NCBI GenBank assembly: GCA_023053545.1
Contig: JAKZAN010000078.1
Coordinates: 83,834 to 147,833 of the forward strand
Direction: 5' to 3'
Length of the DNA stretch: 64,000 bases
DNA from: Lepidurus packardi
Taxonomy: Eukaryota > Arthropoda > Branchiopoda > Notostraca > Triopsidae
The position numbers and the translations under genes are program-made. This document shows positions 9,085 through 18,050 of the stretch, piece by piece; position 1 is the first letter of the stretch, and each line of letters begins with the position of its first letter. The notes below the pieces were generated by a model. That model worked only from the letters and a program-made list of their open reading frames with translations, did no database searches and was not told the origin of the DNA.

Positions 9085-10593
9085 ATGACGCCCATTGCAA
9101 TTCTAGCTTTAATTGTGGTCTATTTCGGAATGCTATTCCTAATTTCACATTTCGTGAGCCGAAACGACAGCGGCAACAAAGCATTCTTTTCAGCAAATAA
9201 AAATTCGGCTTGGTATCTGGTTGCTTTTGGCATGATTGGCACAGCGCTTTCTGGCGTCACCTTCATTTCTGTGCCAGGTGAAGTGGGTTCACCGAATGGC
9301 GAGCAATTCAAATATTTTCAGTTCGTATTGGGTAATGCGATTGGATTTTTAATCATCGCAAAAGTTCTACTCCCGCTATATTACAGGATGCATCTGACTT
9401 CGATTTATGGGTATATTGAGCAAAGACTTGGTACCCATTCTTATAAAACTGCTGCAAGTATTTTCCTGATTAGCCGCACAATTGGATCTGCTTTTAGGTT
9501 GTATTTGGTTGTAATCGTATTGCAGCGTTTTGTTTTTGATTATTATAACGTTCCGTTTGCAGTGACCGTTTTGGGCGCCTTGGCATTGATATTTTCTTAT
9601 ACGTATCGCGGTGGGCTGAAAACGATTGTGATTACTGATACACTGCAAACATTATTTTTAGTTTCATCAGTTTTTCTAACGATTTATTTCATTTGCAACA
9701 GCCTTGATTTGGGTATTGTTGGAGCGTTTGAAGAAGTGAAAAACAGCAATTATTCCAAAATTTTCTTTTTTGATGATTTCACGAGCAGCAAATTTCATTT
9801 CGTAAAACAAATTTTAGGTGGCATTTTCGTGACCATTGCCATGGTTGGTTTGGATCAGGATTTGATGCAGAAAAACCTGAGTTGCAAAAACATTGGCGAA
9901 GCGCAAAAAAACATGTTTACCTTCACCGGAATTTTCGTGCTGATTAATATTTTCTTTTTGAGTGTTGGCGCTTTGCTTTATATCTATGCCAATAAATTCA
10001 ACGTTGCCATTCCAACGGACTTGATTACCGGCAAACCCCGAACAGATTTACTGTTTCCAGAAATTGCCTTTCACCATTTGAGTTTTATTCCGTCGGTGGT
10101 GTTTCTTTTGGGATTGACGGCTGCTACTTTCGCCACAACAGATTCTGCCTTAACGGCGTTAACAACTTCTTTTTGCGTTGATTTCTTGGGCATGGACAAA
10201 GCTGAAAACATCGATAAGCCAAACGTGGTTCGGACGCGTCACATGGTTCACATTGCGTTTTCGCTCTTGATGTTTGTCGTGATTTTGCTGTTCAATGCGA
10301 TTAACGACAGCAGCGTTGTGGGCATGATTTTCCGCGTTGCTTCCTATACTTATGGGCCATTATTGGGATTGTATTCTTTTGGTTTGTTTATAAAAAACCG
10401 CGCCGTTAAAGACAAAATAGTGCCTTACATTTGTATGCTATCGCCGGGGTTGACGTACCTTTTAGCTGAAAATTCGAAAGTTTGGTTTGGCGGATATGTC
10501 TTCGACAACGAACTGATTATTGTGAACGGATTGATCACTTTTATTGGATTGCTGTTGATTAGCAAAAGTACTTCGGCCCAAACGAATTTCTAG
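9085..10593 (+). CDS. Sodium:solute symporter (SSS family)
   Basis: A 502-residue integral membrane protein with about 13 hydrophobic segments, the usual fold of the SSS family (COG0591). The N-terminal region has FFSANKNSAWYLVAFGMIGTALSGVTFISVPG near residues 34-66, where the sodium-site helix 1 of this family lies, and GLDQDLMQKNLSCKN near residue 252 matches the conserved helix 6-7 segment. LTAATFATTDSALTALTTS near 345-365 corresponds to the helix 8 region that carries sodium-coordinating Ser/Thr residues. Substrate (sugar, amino acid, organic acid) cannot be deduced, and no catabolic gene flanks it. It is a lone gene transcribed away from recR. Confidence 0.88.
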   Translation: MTPIAILALIVVYFGMLFLISHFVSRNDSGNKAFFSANKNSAWYLVAFGMIGTALSGVTFISVPGEVGSPNGEQFKYFQFVLGNAIGFLIIAKVLLPLYYRMHLTSIYGYIEQRLGTHSYKTAASIFLISRTIGSAFRLYLVVIVLQRFVFDYYNVPFAVTVLGALALIFSYTYRGGLKTIVITDTLQTLFLVSSVFLTIYFICNSLDLGIVGAFEEVKNSNYSKIFFFDDFTSSKFHFVKQILGGIFVTIAMVGLDQDLMQKNLSCKNIGEAQKNMFTFTGIFVLINIFFLSVGALLYIYANKFNVAIPTDLITGKPRTDLLFPEIAFHHLSFIPSVVFLLGLTAATFATTDSALTALTTSFCVDFLGMDKAENIDKPNVVRTRHMVHIAFSLLMFVVILLFNAINDSSVVGMIFRVASYTYGPLLGLYSFGLFIKNRAVKDKIVPYICMLSPGLTYLLAENSKVWFGGYVFDNELIIVNGLITFIGLLLISKSTSAQTNF

Positions 10594-10606
10594 ATTTGAA
10601 ATCTAG
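10590..10606 (+). terminator. Perfect inverted repeat over the symporter stop codon
   Basis: CTAGATTT-G-AAATCTAG is a perfect 17-base dyad overlapping the TAG stop at 10591-10593. It lacks a T-tract on the plus strand, so it is a weak terminator candidate; together with the adjacent repeat hairpin it may end the symporter transcript. Confidence 0.35.
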
Positions 10607-10613
10607 CAAAATG

Positions 10614-10696
10614 CCCTAGCCCCGATTGCAGTGAAAATCCTTTTTTGGCGTTTTTCAGCCAAAAAAGATTGAAACGAAAAGCGGGAAATAGCTCCT
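10614..10696 (-). repeat. Dispersed intergenic repeat, copy A
   Basis: Between the symporter and the CoA-binding gene. Read on the minus strand it runs GGAGCTATTTCCCGC, then a TTTCAATC block, a hairpin with arms TTTTTTGGC/GCCAAAAAA, then GGATTTTCACTGCAATC and GGGGCTA. The ends can also pair (AGC-CCCG with CGGG-GCT), giving a long imperfect stem. Six further copies with the same blocks are listed separately. Function unknown; it may act as a bidirectional terminator. Confidence 0.75.
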
Positions 10697-11060
10697 AATA
10701 CCCGTTAATCGACAACAAAACGAGCGTGCACGCAACTTCGACTTGGATGCTATTTGCCTTGAGCAATTGGTAGAATTCTGGATTTTCCGTACCAGGGTTG
10801 AAAATCACGCGGCGAGGCGCGATGCTGGTGATGTAATTGTAGTAATCGCGCTGTCTCGCAGGATTTAAGTAGAGCGTTACGGTATCGATATTTTTTAGTG
10901 GAATCTGCTTCCTGTGGATTTTGATGCCTGCAACTTCCTCATCTTTCAAACCGATTGCGACCACCGGATGACCCGCTTCGACCAATTTGTTAATAGCCAT
11001 GCAGGAATATCGCGCAGGATTGGCAGATGCGCCAAGTACCAAGGTTTTCTTTGTTTTCAT
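10695..11060 (-). CDS. CoA-binding domain protein (YccU-like)
   Basis: A 121-residue single-domain Rossmann protein of the CoA_binding_2 family. The ATG at 11060 (MKTKKTLVLGASANP) is preferred because the upstream in-frame extension would run into the HTH gene and lacks family similarity. LVLGASANPARYS is the nucleotide-binding loop, and the central VVAIGLKDEEVAGIKIH and C-terminal RRVIFNPGTENPEFYQLL are typical of this small family. The cellular role is not established in any relative I can name. It follows the HTH gene by 43 bases and ends within the edge of the dispersed repeat. Confidence 0.85.
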   Translation of the reverse strand: MKTKKTLVLGASANPARYSCMAINKLVEAGHPVVAIGLKDEEVAGIKIHRKQIPLKNIDTVTLYLNPARQRDYYNYITSIAPRRVIFNPGTENPEFYQLLKANSIQVEVACTLVLLSINGY

Positions 11061-11103
11061 CGGGAAAGTTTGAGGTGCAAAAGTAGCATTTTTTAATGAA
11101 AAC

Positions 11104-11304
11104 CTAATCCGTCTCTTCCAATTCAAAAATCTCATTTACAGACTTCCCGAAAACAAAGGCAATTTTAAGCGCGAGCACCGTCGACGGCACATACTTTCCG
11201 AGCTCTAATGCGTTTATAGTTTGCCTGCTCACCTTGACTTTCTCAGCTAAATCGCCTTGCGTTATGTTAGCAATTGCACGTTCAATTTTAACTCTATTTT
11301 TCAT
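11104..11304 (-). CDS. Small XRE-family HTH regulator
   Basis: A 66-residue protein that is almost entirely one Cro/CI-type helix-turn-helix: KIERAIANITQGDLAEKVKVSRQTINALELGKYVPSTVLALKIA is the five-helix DNA-binding fold, with QTINALE as recognition helix. The C-terminal GKSVNEIFELEE is the standard end of the YozG-like short regulators. Its start overlaps the end of the membrane-protein gene by 11 bases, so the two are translated together. Such pairs commonly regulate their own operon, and a palindrome lies inside the promoter at 11801-11816. The regulated targets beyond this operon are unknown. Confidence 0.92.
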   Translation of the reverse strand: MKNRVKIERAIANITQGDLAEKVKVSRQTINALELGKYVPSTVLALKIAFVFGKSVNEIFELEETD

Positions 11305-11776
11305 TAAATTCCGCCTTACTTCTTATCAAAACCCATCTGAATCTGCCTATAAAAAAGAGCAAATTTGAGAACATTGACGCCATCAAAATAGTCAAAAATG
11401 ATAACCCAAAAAAGAATAGATAGCATAGCAACAGCACAATATAATTGAAATACGTTGCCCAAACCAAGCTATCCAGACGAACCTTCGAAATCATTTCATC
11501 TTCGATCTTTTCCTGCGAGAAAGCAAAAATAAGCCCGCTGAAAATCAAAACGACAAACAGGATTTCATCTAGAATTTCATTTTGAATTACCACAAAATAC
11601 TGCGTTTCCGAAAGCAAACCTTGATCCCCTGCTAATGCGAACACGGGCGAACTGAAATTTAAATTGTCAATCCATGAAGGACCAAAAAAAACTATAATTA
11701 AACAGATCAAACTTACTAAAAAAAGTATGCCACTCGGCAGCTTGAAACGATACGGAAATAAATATTTTGCGTTCAT
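11294..11776 (-). CDS. Four-helix membrane protein paired with XRE regulator
   Basis: A 160-residue protein with four hydrophobic segments near residues 15-32, 70-86, 105-125 and 127-145, and charged loops between them. It has no motif I recognise. Its place immediately before a small XRE regulator, with an 11-base overlap, recalls the widespread membrane-protein/XRE pairs (for example DUF2975-YozG), in which the membrane protein is suspected to control or protect against something, but no activity is proved. It is the first gene of the operon and its ATG lies 19 bases downstream of a consensus -7 box. Confidence 0.8.
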   Translation of the reverse strand: MNAKYLFPYRFKLPSGILFLVSLICLIIVFFGPSWIDNLNFSSPVFALAGDQGLLSETQYFVVIQNEILDEILFVVLIFSGLIFAFSQEKIEDEMISKVRLDSLVWATYFNYIVLLLCYLFFFGLSFLTILMASMFSNLLFFIGRFRWVLIRSKAEFNEK

Positions 11777-11795
11777 AATTAAAGATTTAGAAAAT

Positions 11796-11826
11796 CAAAT
11801 GTAAAGCAAACTTTACTTAATAACAA
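11796..11826 (-). promoter_or_regulatory. Promoter of the membrane-protein/XRE operon
   Basis: Minus-strand TACATTTG (11803-11796) is a perfect -7 box and TTG (11826-11824) stands 20 bases upstream. A perfect palindrome lies between the two elements. Confidence 0.65.
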
Positions 11827-11837
11827 ACAAACTTTAC
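11801..11837. promoter_or_regulatory. Palindromic operator candidate for the XRE regulator
   Basis: GTAAAG-CAAA-CTTTAC (11801-11816) is a perfect 6-4-6 palindrome overlapping the -7 box. The ten-base half CAAACTTTAC recurs at 11828-11837, exactly 21 bases (two helical turns) further on and overlapping the -33 element. The placement suits autorepression by the XRE protein. Confidence 0.55.
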
Positions 11838-11846
11838 AATTATTGC

Positions 11847-11877
11847 AAAAAAAATCCCAAATATTAAATTTGGGATT
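11847..11877 (-). terminator. Rho-independent terminator of ctlX
   Basis: The stem AATCCCAAAT/ATTTGGGATT (11853-11862 with 11868-11877, loop of 5) is followed on the minus strand by a run of eight T. It starts 26 bases after the ctlX stop codon. Confidence 0.85.
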
Positions 11878-11903
11878 CGGTGTAGCGCAATTGCTAAAAG
11901 CTT

Positions 11904-12839
11904 CTAAACCTTCGGCAAGAATATCTCAGCCATCATGCAGCGCGCGCTTCCGCCGCCGCAAGCCTCAATCGTATCTAGGCTGGAGCTCAATATTTCAGCG
12001 TGTTTTTCAATTTGTGAAATCTGTTTTGGCGTTAAAGATTCGTGAGCAGATTTACTCATCACCAAGTATCGTTTCTCGAAAGCGCCACGAACTTCCAGCA
12101 TGTTACCGGCAAAATTGTTCATTTGATCTTCCGTAATCAAAATCACTTCTTTTTTGTCTTCTTTCAAGTGGTCCAAAACATGTTTGCGCTCCTTTTTATC
12201 GTCAATACAATCGGCGCAGATCACAGCAAAAGTCTCACCCAAACACATCATTACGTTGGTGTGATAAATCAATTTTCGTTCGCCATTCACGGTTTGGAAA
12301 GCTTCAAAAATAACCGGATTCAAGTCAAAATCTTCACAAAATTCAATGAACAATTCCTCGTCAGCACGCGGCGACAAAGCACAATATGCCTTTCCGATGG
12401 CGCGATCTAGCAAGATGCTTCCCGTGCCTTCCAAGAAAAATCCGTCTTCCTCCGCAGAGGTGTAATCAACGATATTTTCGATCTTGAAACCTTGTTCTTC
12501 CAGCAAATCCAAAATTTCTTCACGGCGCTCATTTCGTCGGTTTTCGGCAAACATCGGATACAATGCCACATCACCGTTTTCGTGAAATGAAATCCAGTTA
12601 TTTGGGAAAATCGAATCTGGCGTATCCGGGTTCATCGTGTCATCCACAACCGTCACATCCACGCCCACTCCGCGCAATTTCGACACAAAAGCATCAAATT
12701 CCGCTTGCGCTTTTTGGTTCACACTCGCCGGCGTCAAATTATCCAAAACCTTCTGATAATAGTTGTTAACCGCCGTTTGTTCATTCATTCGAAACGCCAC
12801 AGGGCGAATCATCAATATAGAATTCGTAGTCTGTTTCAT
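11904..12839 (-). CDS. ctlX: Citrulline utilization hydrolase CtlX-like
   Basis: A 311-residue guanidino-modifying enzyme (pentein fold). The ATG at 12839 (MKQTTNSILMIRPVAFRMNEQT) is chosen because the upstream in-frame part is translated from a dispersed repeat. IRPVAFRMNEQTAVNNYYQ, FPNNWISFHENGDVALYPM near residue 80-98, the H in LIYHTNVMMCLGE near residue 195 and the C-terminal GGGSARCMMAEIF supply the acidic, histidine and catalytic cysteine residues of the family. Relatives are named CtlX for citrulline use in Francisella; the actual substrate here is not proved. A related enzyme is encoded just upstream with a repeat copy between them. Confidence 0.85.
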   Translation of the reverse strand: MKQTTNSILMIRPVAFRMNEQTAVNNYYQKVLDNLTPASVNQKAQAEFDAFVSKLRGVGVDVTVVDDTMNPDTPDSIFPNNWISFHENGDVALYPMFAENRRNERREEILDLLEEQGFKIENIVDYTSAEEDGFFLEGTGSILLDRAIGKAYCALSPRADEELFIEFCEDFDLNPVIFEAFQTVNGERKLIYHTNVMMCLGETFAVICADCIDDKKERKHVLDHLKEDKKEVILITEDQMNNFAGNMLEVRGAFEKRYLVMSKSAHESLTPKQISQIEKHAEILSSSLDTIEACGGGSARCMMAEIFLPKV

Positions 12840-12855
12840 AGTTTTTATATTATAT

Positions 12856-12955
12856 TTTGGGCGTTCCCCGCCAAAAAAAGCGGGGCGCGCTTTCCGCTTC
12901 AATCTTTTTTTCGCTGCGCTACAAAAAGGATTTACGCTGCAATCGCTAACGCGGG
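12856..12955 (+). repeat. Dispersed intergenic repeat, copy B
   Basis: It fills the gap between ctlX and the deiminase-like gene. Plus-strand blocks are CGCGCTTTCCGCTTCAATC, a TTTTTTT...AAAAA centre, then GGATTTACGCTGCAATCGC and GCGGGC, preceded by an extra hairpin GTTCCCCGCC/GCGGGGC. It lies close against both coding regions and causes the spurious N-terminal extension of ctlX. Confidence 0.75.
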
Positions 12956-12956
12956 C

Positions 12957-13871
12957 TTACGAACGTCGAAGAGGCAATGTCGAACAACGAAGCAAACCTT
13001 CTTGCTTGGAAATTTCGGCATACGGCACTTCTTCAACTGTAAAGCCATTTTGGCGAAGCCATGAATTTAATCGCACAAAATTTCTTTCTGAAATTACAAC
13101 GTCTGGTGCAATCGAAAACACGTTCGAATACATGTGATACATCTCATCTCTTGTGATGTGAAATAAATTTTCGTCGCCAAACAAATCAACCAAATATTGA
13201 TAGTCTGCCTCATCTCTAAATCCACCTTTATATATTATGGCTTTGCCTTGTCCAACAGGCTGAAAACAGCAATCCAAATGCAAAGCATTGTCTCGCGCTT
13301 CCGTAACCGATTTCACCAAGTCAAATTCCTTAACGGTGTAATGTGGAAAAAGATTGCGAATAAACGCGACACCTTGATGATTGGTTCGCGCTGTCTTAAT
13401 ATTTGAATAATCAGCACCTTTGTATGTACCAATAAAAATGTGGTTGCGCCACATCATGACGTCGCCGCCTTCTATGTGCACATCCTCTGGCGGAAAGATT
13501 ACGTCGTCTGGATTCATCTGATCCATGACATATTTTATTGCTTGGACTTCTTCTTCGCGATCGGGCAAAATATTGGCTTTGATAAACTTATTGTCGATCA
13601 CAAAACCAATGTCCCGCGTGAAAATTTGGTTGCAACATTCTATAGTTTGCGGCCTGTAAACATGCACGCCATATCGCAGTAAAACTTCATTAATTGCTTC
13701 TGTTTCGATAATCATCGCAGCTTCTTCTGGGTATGTACCTGCGAGAATGTGCTCCAACGACTTTGGATCATAGGCCTGATCAACGGTTGGTGTTGGTCCA
13801 TTATCCACGGCACTTCCTAAGATTACCGCTTCCAGTTTGGACGTTTCGTTTTTTACATTTAATTGTAACAT
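12957..13871 (-). CDS. Arginine deiminase / DDAH-like amidinohydrolase
   Basis: A 304-residue pentein-fold enzyme acting on a guanidino or ureido compound such as arginine, citrulline or methylarginine. The ATG at 13871 (MLQLNVKNETSKLEAVILGSA) is used; the longer frame would run through the promoter. NQIFTRDIGFVID near residue 90 is the substrate-binding Arg-Asp block, IEGGDVMMWRNHIFIG near 135-150 and DNALHLDCCFQPVG near 195 contain catalytic acidic and histidine residues, and LLRCSTLPLRR at the extreme C terminus carries the nucleophilic cysteine. It is upstream of ctlX on the same strand and lies beside the terminator of gltA. The exact substrate is unresolved. Confidence 0.82.
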   Translation of the reverse strand: MLQLNVKNETSKLEAVILGSAVDNGPTPTVDQAYDPKSLEHILAGTYPEEAAMIIETEAINEVLLRYGVHVYRPQTIECCNQIFTRDIGFVIDNKFIKANILPDREEEVQAIKYVMDQMNPDDVIFPPEDVHIEGGDVMMWRNHIFIGTYKGADYSNIKTARTNHQGVAFIRNLFPHYTVKEFDLVKSVTEARDNALHLDCCFQPVGQGKAIIYKGGFRDEADYQYLVDLFGDENLFHITRDEMYHMYSNVFSIAPDVVISERNFVRLNSWLRQNGFTVEEVPYAEISKQEGLLRCSTLPLRRS

Positions 13872-13892
13872 AAAGGCTTTTTGGCTTTTGGA

Positions 13893-13924
13893 CAAAGATA
13901 AAGGAAATGATATCGTACTTCCAA
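13893..13924 (-). promoter_or_regulatory. Promoter of the deiminase-like gene
   Basis: Minus-strand TATCTTTG (13900-13893) matches TAnnTTTG. A TTG (13924-13922) stands 21 bases upstream. The leader before the ATG at 13871 would be about 15 bases. Confidence 0.5.
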
Positions 13925-13961
13925 TTTGAACAATAAAATTCGTTTGTTTTATAGGCAAAAT

Positions 13962-13994
13962 AAAACCCCGAAATAGCAAGTATTTCGGGGTTTT
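13962..13994 (-). terminator. Rho-independent terminator of gltA
   Basis: Perfect 14-bp stem AAAACCCCGAAATA/TATTTCGGGGTTTT with a 5-base loop, 16 bases after the gltA stop. Being symmetric with T-runs on both strands it could work in both directions. Confidence 0.9.
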
Positions 13995-14010
13995 AATATT
14001 TTTGGGTAAA

Positions 14011-15294
14011 TTATCTTTTATCCATTTCTTTGAAGTCTCTCAAAGGATGTCCAGTATAAATTTGTCTTGGACGGCCAATTGGCTCTTTGTTTACGCGCAT
14101 TTCTTTCCATTGTGCAATCCATCCTGGAAGACGTCCAATTGCGAAAAGAACGGTGAACATATCTGTTGGAATTCCTAGCGCACGGTAGATGATTCCTGAA
14201 TAGAAATCAACGTTTGGATATAGTTTTCTACTTACAAAGTATTCGTCAACAAGTGCAGCTTCTTCCAATTTTTTTGCAATTTGCAAGATTGGATCGTTCA
14301 CACCTAATTTTGCCAATACTTCATCAGCTGCTTTTTTGATGATTTTTGCGCGTGGATCGAAATTTTTATAAACGCGGTGGCCAAAGCCCATCAAACGGAA
14401 AGGATCGTTTTTGTCTTTCGCTTTTGCCATGTATTTATCAGCGTCGCCACCATTTTTCTCGATTTCTTCGAGCATTTCCAATACAGCTTGATTTGCGCCA
14501 CCGTGCAGCGGACCCCAAAGCGCAGAAACACCTGCAGAAATAGAAGCGAACAAACCAGCATGAGAAGAACCTACCATTCTAACTGTTGAAGTCGAGCAGT
14601 TTTGTTCGTGGTCTGCATGCAGAATAAACAACTTGTCTAAAGCAGCAATTACAACTGGATCTGCTTTATACGGACCTGTTGGCAATTGGAACATCAAGTG
14701 CATGAAGTTTTCTACGTATCCTTTTGTATTGTCGTAGTAGTTTAATGGGTAACCCATTGTTTTGCGGTATGTCCAAGTTGCGATTACCAAGAATTTACCC
14801 ATGGTTTTGCAAACAGCCTCATACATTTCTTTTTCATTGTCAACATTAACCGATTTAGGGTTGAAGGCTGTCAATGCACTTGTTAACGCCGAAAGAACGC
14901 CCATCGGGTGCGCCGTTTTAGGAAAACCATCAATGATGTTTTTCATTTCTTCGTTGACAAGTGTGTATTTGCGGATGTCATTTTCGAACAGCTCAAGTTG
15001 TCCAGCTGTTGGCAACTCGCCAAATATCAATAAATAAGACACTTCTAAAAATCCAGCACGATCAGCCAAGTCTTCAATTGCATAACCGCGGTAACGCAAA
15101 ATTCCTTCTTCTCCATCTAGAAACGTAATATCACTTTTGCAAGCACCCGAATTTTTATAACCTGGATCCATTGTAATTGCACCTGTTTCGCTTCTTAACT
15201 TGTCGATATCGATTGCAACTTCATTTTCAGAACCGACTATTGTCGGAAATTCATAGCGTTTGCCATCAATTTCTAATATTGCTGTATTTGCCAT
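14011..15294 (-). CDS. gltA: Citrate synthase (type II)
   Basis: A 427-residue enzyme joining oxaloacetate and acetyl-CoA to citrate, entry step of the TCA cycle. The N-terminal extension with DPGYKNSGACKSDITFLDGEEGILRYRGY is typical of the hexameric bacterial type. Catalytic residues are visible: His in LHADHEQNCSTSTVR near residue 228, His in FGHRVYKNFDPRAK near 306, and Asp in NVDFYSGIIYRALG near 362. WGPLHGGANQAVLEML near 262 and the C-terminal RPRQIYTGHPLRDF are conserved. It is monocistronic by sequence: its own -7 box upstream and a strong terminator downstream. Two AGCGCT palindromes upstream may be operator sites. Confidence 0.97.
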   Translation of the reverse strand: MANTAILEIDGKRYEFPTIVGSENEVAIDIDKLRSETGAITMDPGYKNSGACKSDITFLDGEEGILRYRGYAIEDLADRAGFLEVSYLLIFGELPTAGQLELFENDIRKYTLVNEEMKNIIDGFPKTAHPMGVLSALTSALTAFNPKSVNVDNEKEMYEAVCKTMGKFLVIATWTYRKTMGYPLNYYDNTKGYVENFMHLMFQLPTGPYKADPVVIAALDKLFILHADHEQNCSTSTVRMVGSSHAGLFASISAGVSALWGPLHGGANQAVLEMLEEIEKNGGDADKYMAKAKDKNDPFRLMGFGHRVYKNFDPRAKIIKKAADEVLAKLGVNDPILQIAKKLEEAALVDEYFVSRKLYPNVDFYSGIIYRALGIPTDMFTVLFAIGRLPGWIAQWKEMRVNKEPIGRPRQIYTGHPLRDFKEMDKR

Positions 15295-15332
15295 AATAAA
15301 ATGTGGAATTTATTTATTAAATAATAATTTAA

Positions 15333-15340
15333 CAAATCTA
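15333..15340 (-). promoter_or_regulatory. gltA -7 promoter box
   Basis: TAGATTTG on the minus strand fits TAnnTTTG, 38 bases upstream of the ATG. No clear -33 TTG at 17-23 bases; a regulator may replace it, as two AGCGCT sites lie there. Confidence 0.5.
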
Positions 15341-15348
15341 AGTAAATA

Positions 15349-15375
15349 AGCGCTAATTAAAAAATGATAAGCGCT
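15349..15375. promoter_or_regulatory. Paired AGCGCT sites upstream of gltA
   Basis: The palindrome AGCGCT occurs at 15349-15354 and 15370-15375, each inside the longer shared word TAAGCGCT. The 21-base spacing equals two helical turns, and the sites lie just upstream of the -7 box, where the missing -33 element would be. Confidence 0.4.
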
Positions 15376-15441
15376 CCTGAAACCATAAAATTTGAATTCA
15401 AACATAGATATTCTCTATGATCTCTAAAAATTCGATAAGTA

Positions 15442-15471
15442 AAAAGCCCCTACAAAAATGCAGGGGCTTTT
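15442..15471 (-). terminator. Rho-independent terminator of eno
   Basis: Stem AAAAGCCCCT/AGGGGCTTTT with a 10-base loop, 22 bases after the eno stop codon; T-run on the minus strand. Confidence 0.88.
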
Positions 15472-15493
15472 CAGTTCACCAAAATTGGGGTGA

Positions 15494-16816
<1,323 letters not shown>

Positions 16817-16821
16817 TCAGA

Positions 16822-16829
16822 CAAATATA
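16822..16829 (-). promoter_or_regulatory. eno -7 promoter box
   Basis: TATATTTG on the minus strand, 35 bases upstream of the eno ATG, fits TAnnTTTG. No clear -33 TTG at the expected spacing. Confidence 0.45.
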
Positions 16830-16898
16830 ACTAAACAACCGATTTGGAAAGGATAATCTTGTTAACGATAACGATTTAGCATATAAAAAACGCTGCCT

Positions 16899-18017
16899 TT
16901 ATACCGCCTGAACCTTTAGTTTTTCAATATTTTCGATAAACTGGTCAAACAAATAACTTGCATCGTGCGGGCCTGGACTCGCCTCTGGATGATATTGCAC
17001 TGAAAAACAGTTTTTGTTTTTCATGCGCATTCCTGCTACGGTTTGGTCATTGATGTGCAAGTGTGTGATTTCAAAATCAGGGTGTTTTTCCAGTTCTTCA
17101 CGGTTAACAGCGAAGCCATGATTCTGGGAAGTGATTTCGCCTTTTCCTGTTGTTACGTTGTCGATTGGGTGGTTGATTCCCCTGTGGCCATTGAACATCT
17201 TATAAGTCGATATGCCGTTTGCCAAGGCAATAACCTGGTGTCCGAGGCAAATTCCAAATAATGGTTTATCTGCTTCAAGAATATCTCGTGCAACTTGTTG
17301 CGCACCGTGCAGCGGATCAGGATCGCCGGGTCCGTTTGACAAGAAATAACCATCTGGATTGAACTTACTCATTTCTTCGAACGTTGCATCAAAAGGATAT
17401 ACTTTTATAAAGCAATCGCGTGCTGCTAAGTTGCGTAGGATATTTTTCTTGATGCCAAGATCTAGTGCTGCAATTTTATATTTAGCATCTGCATTCCCGA
17501 TTGTATATGGTTCTTTAGTCGACACGACAGAGGCCAATTCCAATCCTTTCATATCAGGAACATTGTTTAGCAGATCTTTTAACGTTTCGACATCTGTTCC
17601 GTCTGTGCAAATCGCTGCGTTCATTACGCCGTTGTCTCTAATATAACTTACTAATGCGCGCGTATCCACATCTGAGATAACCACTAAATTCTGTTTTGTG
17701 AAATAATCTTCTAGACTACCGGTTGCGGCTGGTCGGGAATAATTGAAGCTAAAATTTTTGACTACTAAACCAGAAATCATGATTCTATCTGCTTCTACAT
17801 CAATGTCATTTACGCCATAATTTCCGATGTGCGGGTTTGTGGCAACCATAATTTGACCGAAGTATGATGGATCGGTGAAAATTTCCTGGTAGCCTGTCAT
17901 TCCAGTATTAAAGCAAACTTCTCCAAAAACTTTCCCTTCGATACCGATTGATTTTCCGTGAAAAATGGTACCATCACTTAGTAAGATGTAGGCTTTTTTA
18001 CGTGTGTTGTATTTCAT
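16899..18017 (-). CDS. carA: Carbamoyl-phosphate synthase small (glutaminase) subunit
   Basis: A 372-residue subunit that hydrolyses glutamine and channels ammonia to CarB for carbamoyl phosphate, used in pyrimidine and arginine synthesis. The N-terminal CPSase small-chain domain contains FGEVCFNTGMTGYQEIFTDPSYFGQ. The class I amidotransferase domain starts near residue 185 (KIAALDLGIKKNILRNL), with the nucleophile in PLFGICLGHQVIALA near residue 255 and the His-Glu pair in VQYHPEASPGPHD near 345. carB is not in the window; in this group it is often encoded elsewhere. It has a -7 box 25 bases upstream and is separated from rplQ by a repeat and a terminator. Confidence 0.97.
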   Translation of the reverse strand: MKYNTRKKAYILLSDGTIFHGKSIGIEGKVFGEVCFNTGMTGYQEIFTDPSYFGQIMVATNPHIGNYGVNDIDVEADRIMISGLVVKNFSFNYSRPAATGSLEDYFTKQNLVVISDVDTRALVSYIRDNGVMNAAICTDGTDVETLKDLLNNVPDMKGLELASVVSTKEPYTIGNADAKYKIAALDLGIKKNILRNLAARDCFIKVYPFDATFEEMSKFNPDGYFLSNGPGDPDPLHGAQQVARDILEADKPLFGICLGHQVIALANGISTYKMFNGHRGINHPIDNVTTGKGEITSQNHGFAVNREELEKHPDFEITHLHINDQTVAGMRMKNKNCFSVQYHPEASPGPHDASYLFDQFIENIEKLKVQAV

Positions 18018-18042
18018 TGTAGTTGTAGTTATTTCGATTGTG

Positions 18043-18050
18043 CAAATTTA
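18043..18050 (-). promoter_or_regulatory. carA -7 promoter box
   Basis: TAAATTTG on the minus strand matches TAnnTTTG, 25 bases before the carA ATG. No -33 TTG at normal spacing. Confidence 0.45.

Noticed and set aside
12840-12902. N-terminal extension of CtlX
   Set aside because: It is translated from an intergenic repeat copy and its composition is unlike the family; the ATG at 12839 fits relatives.
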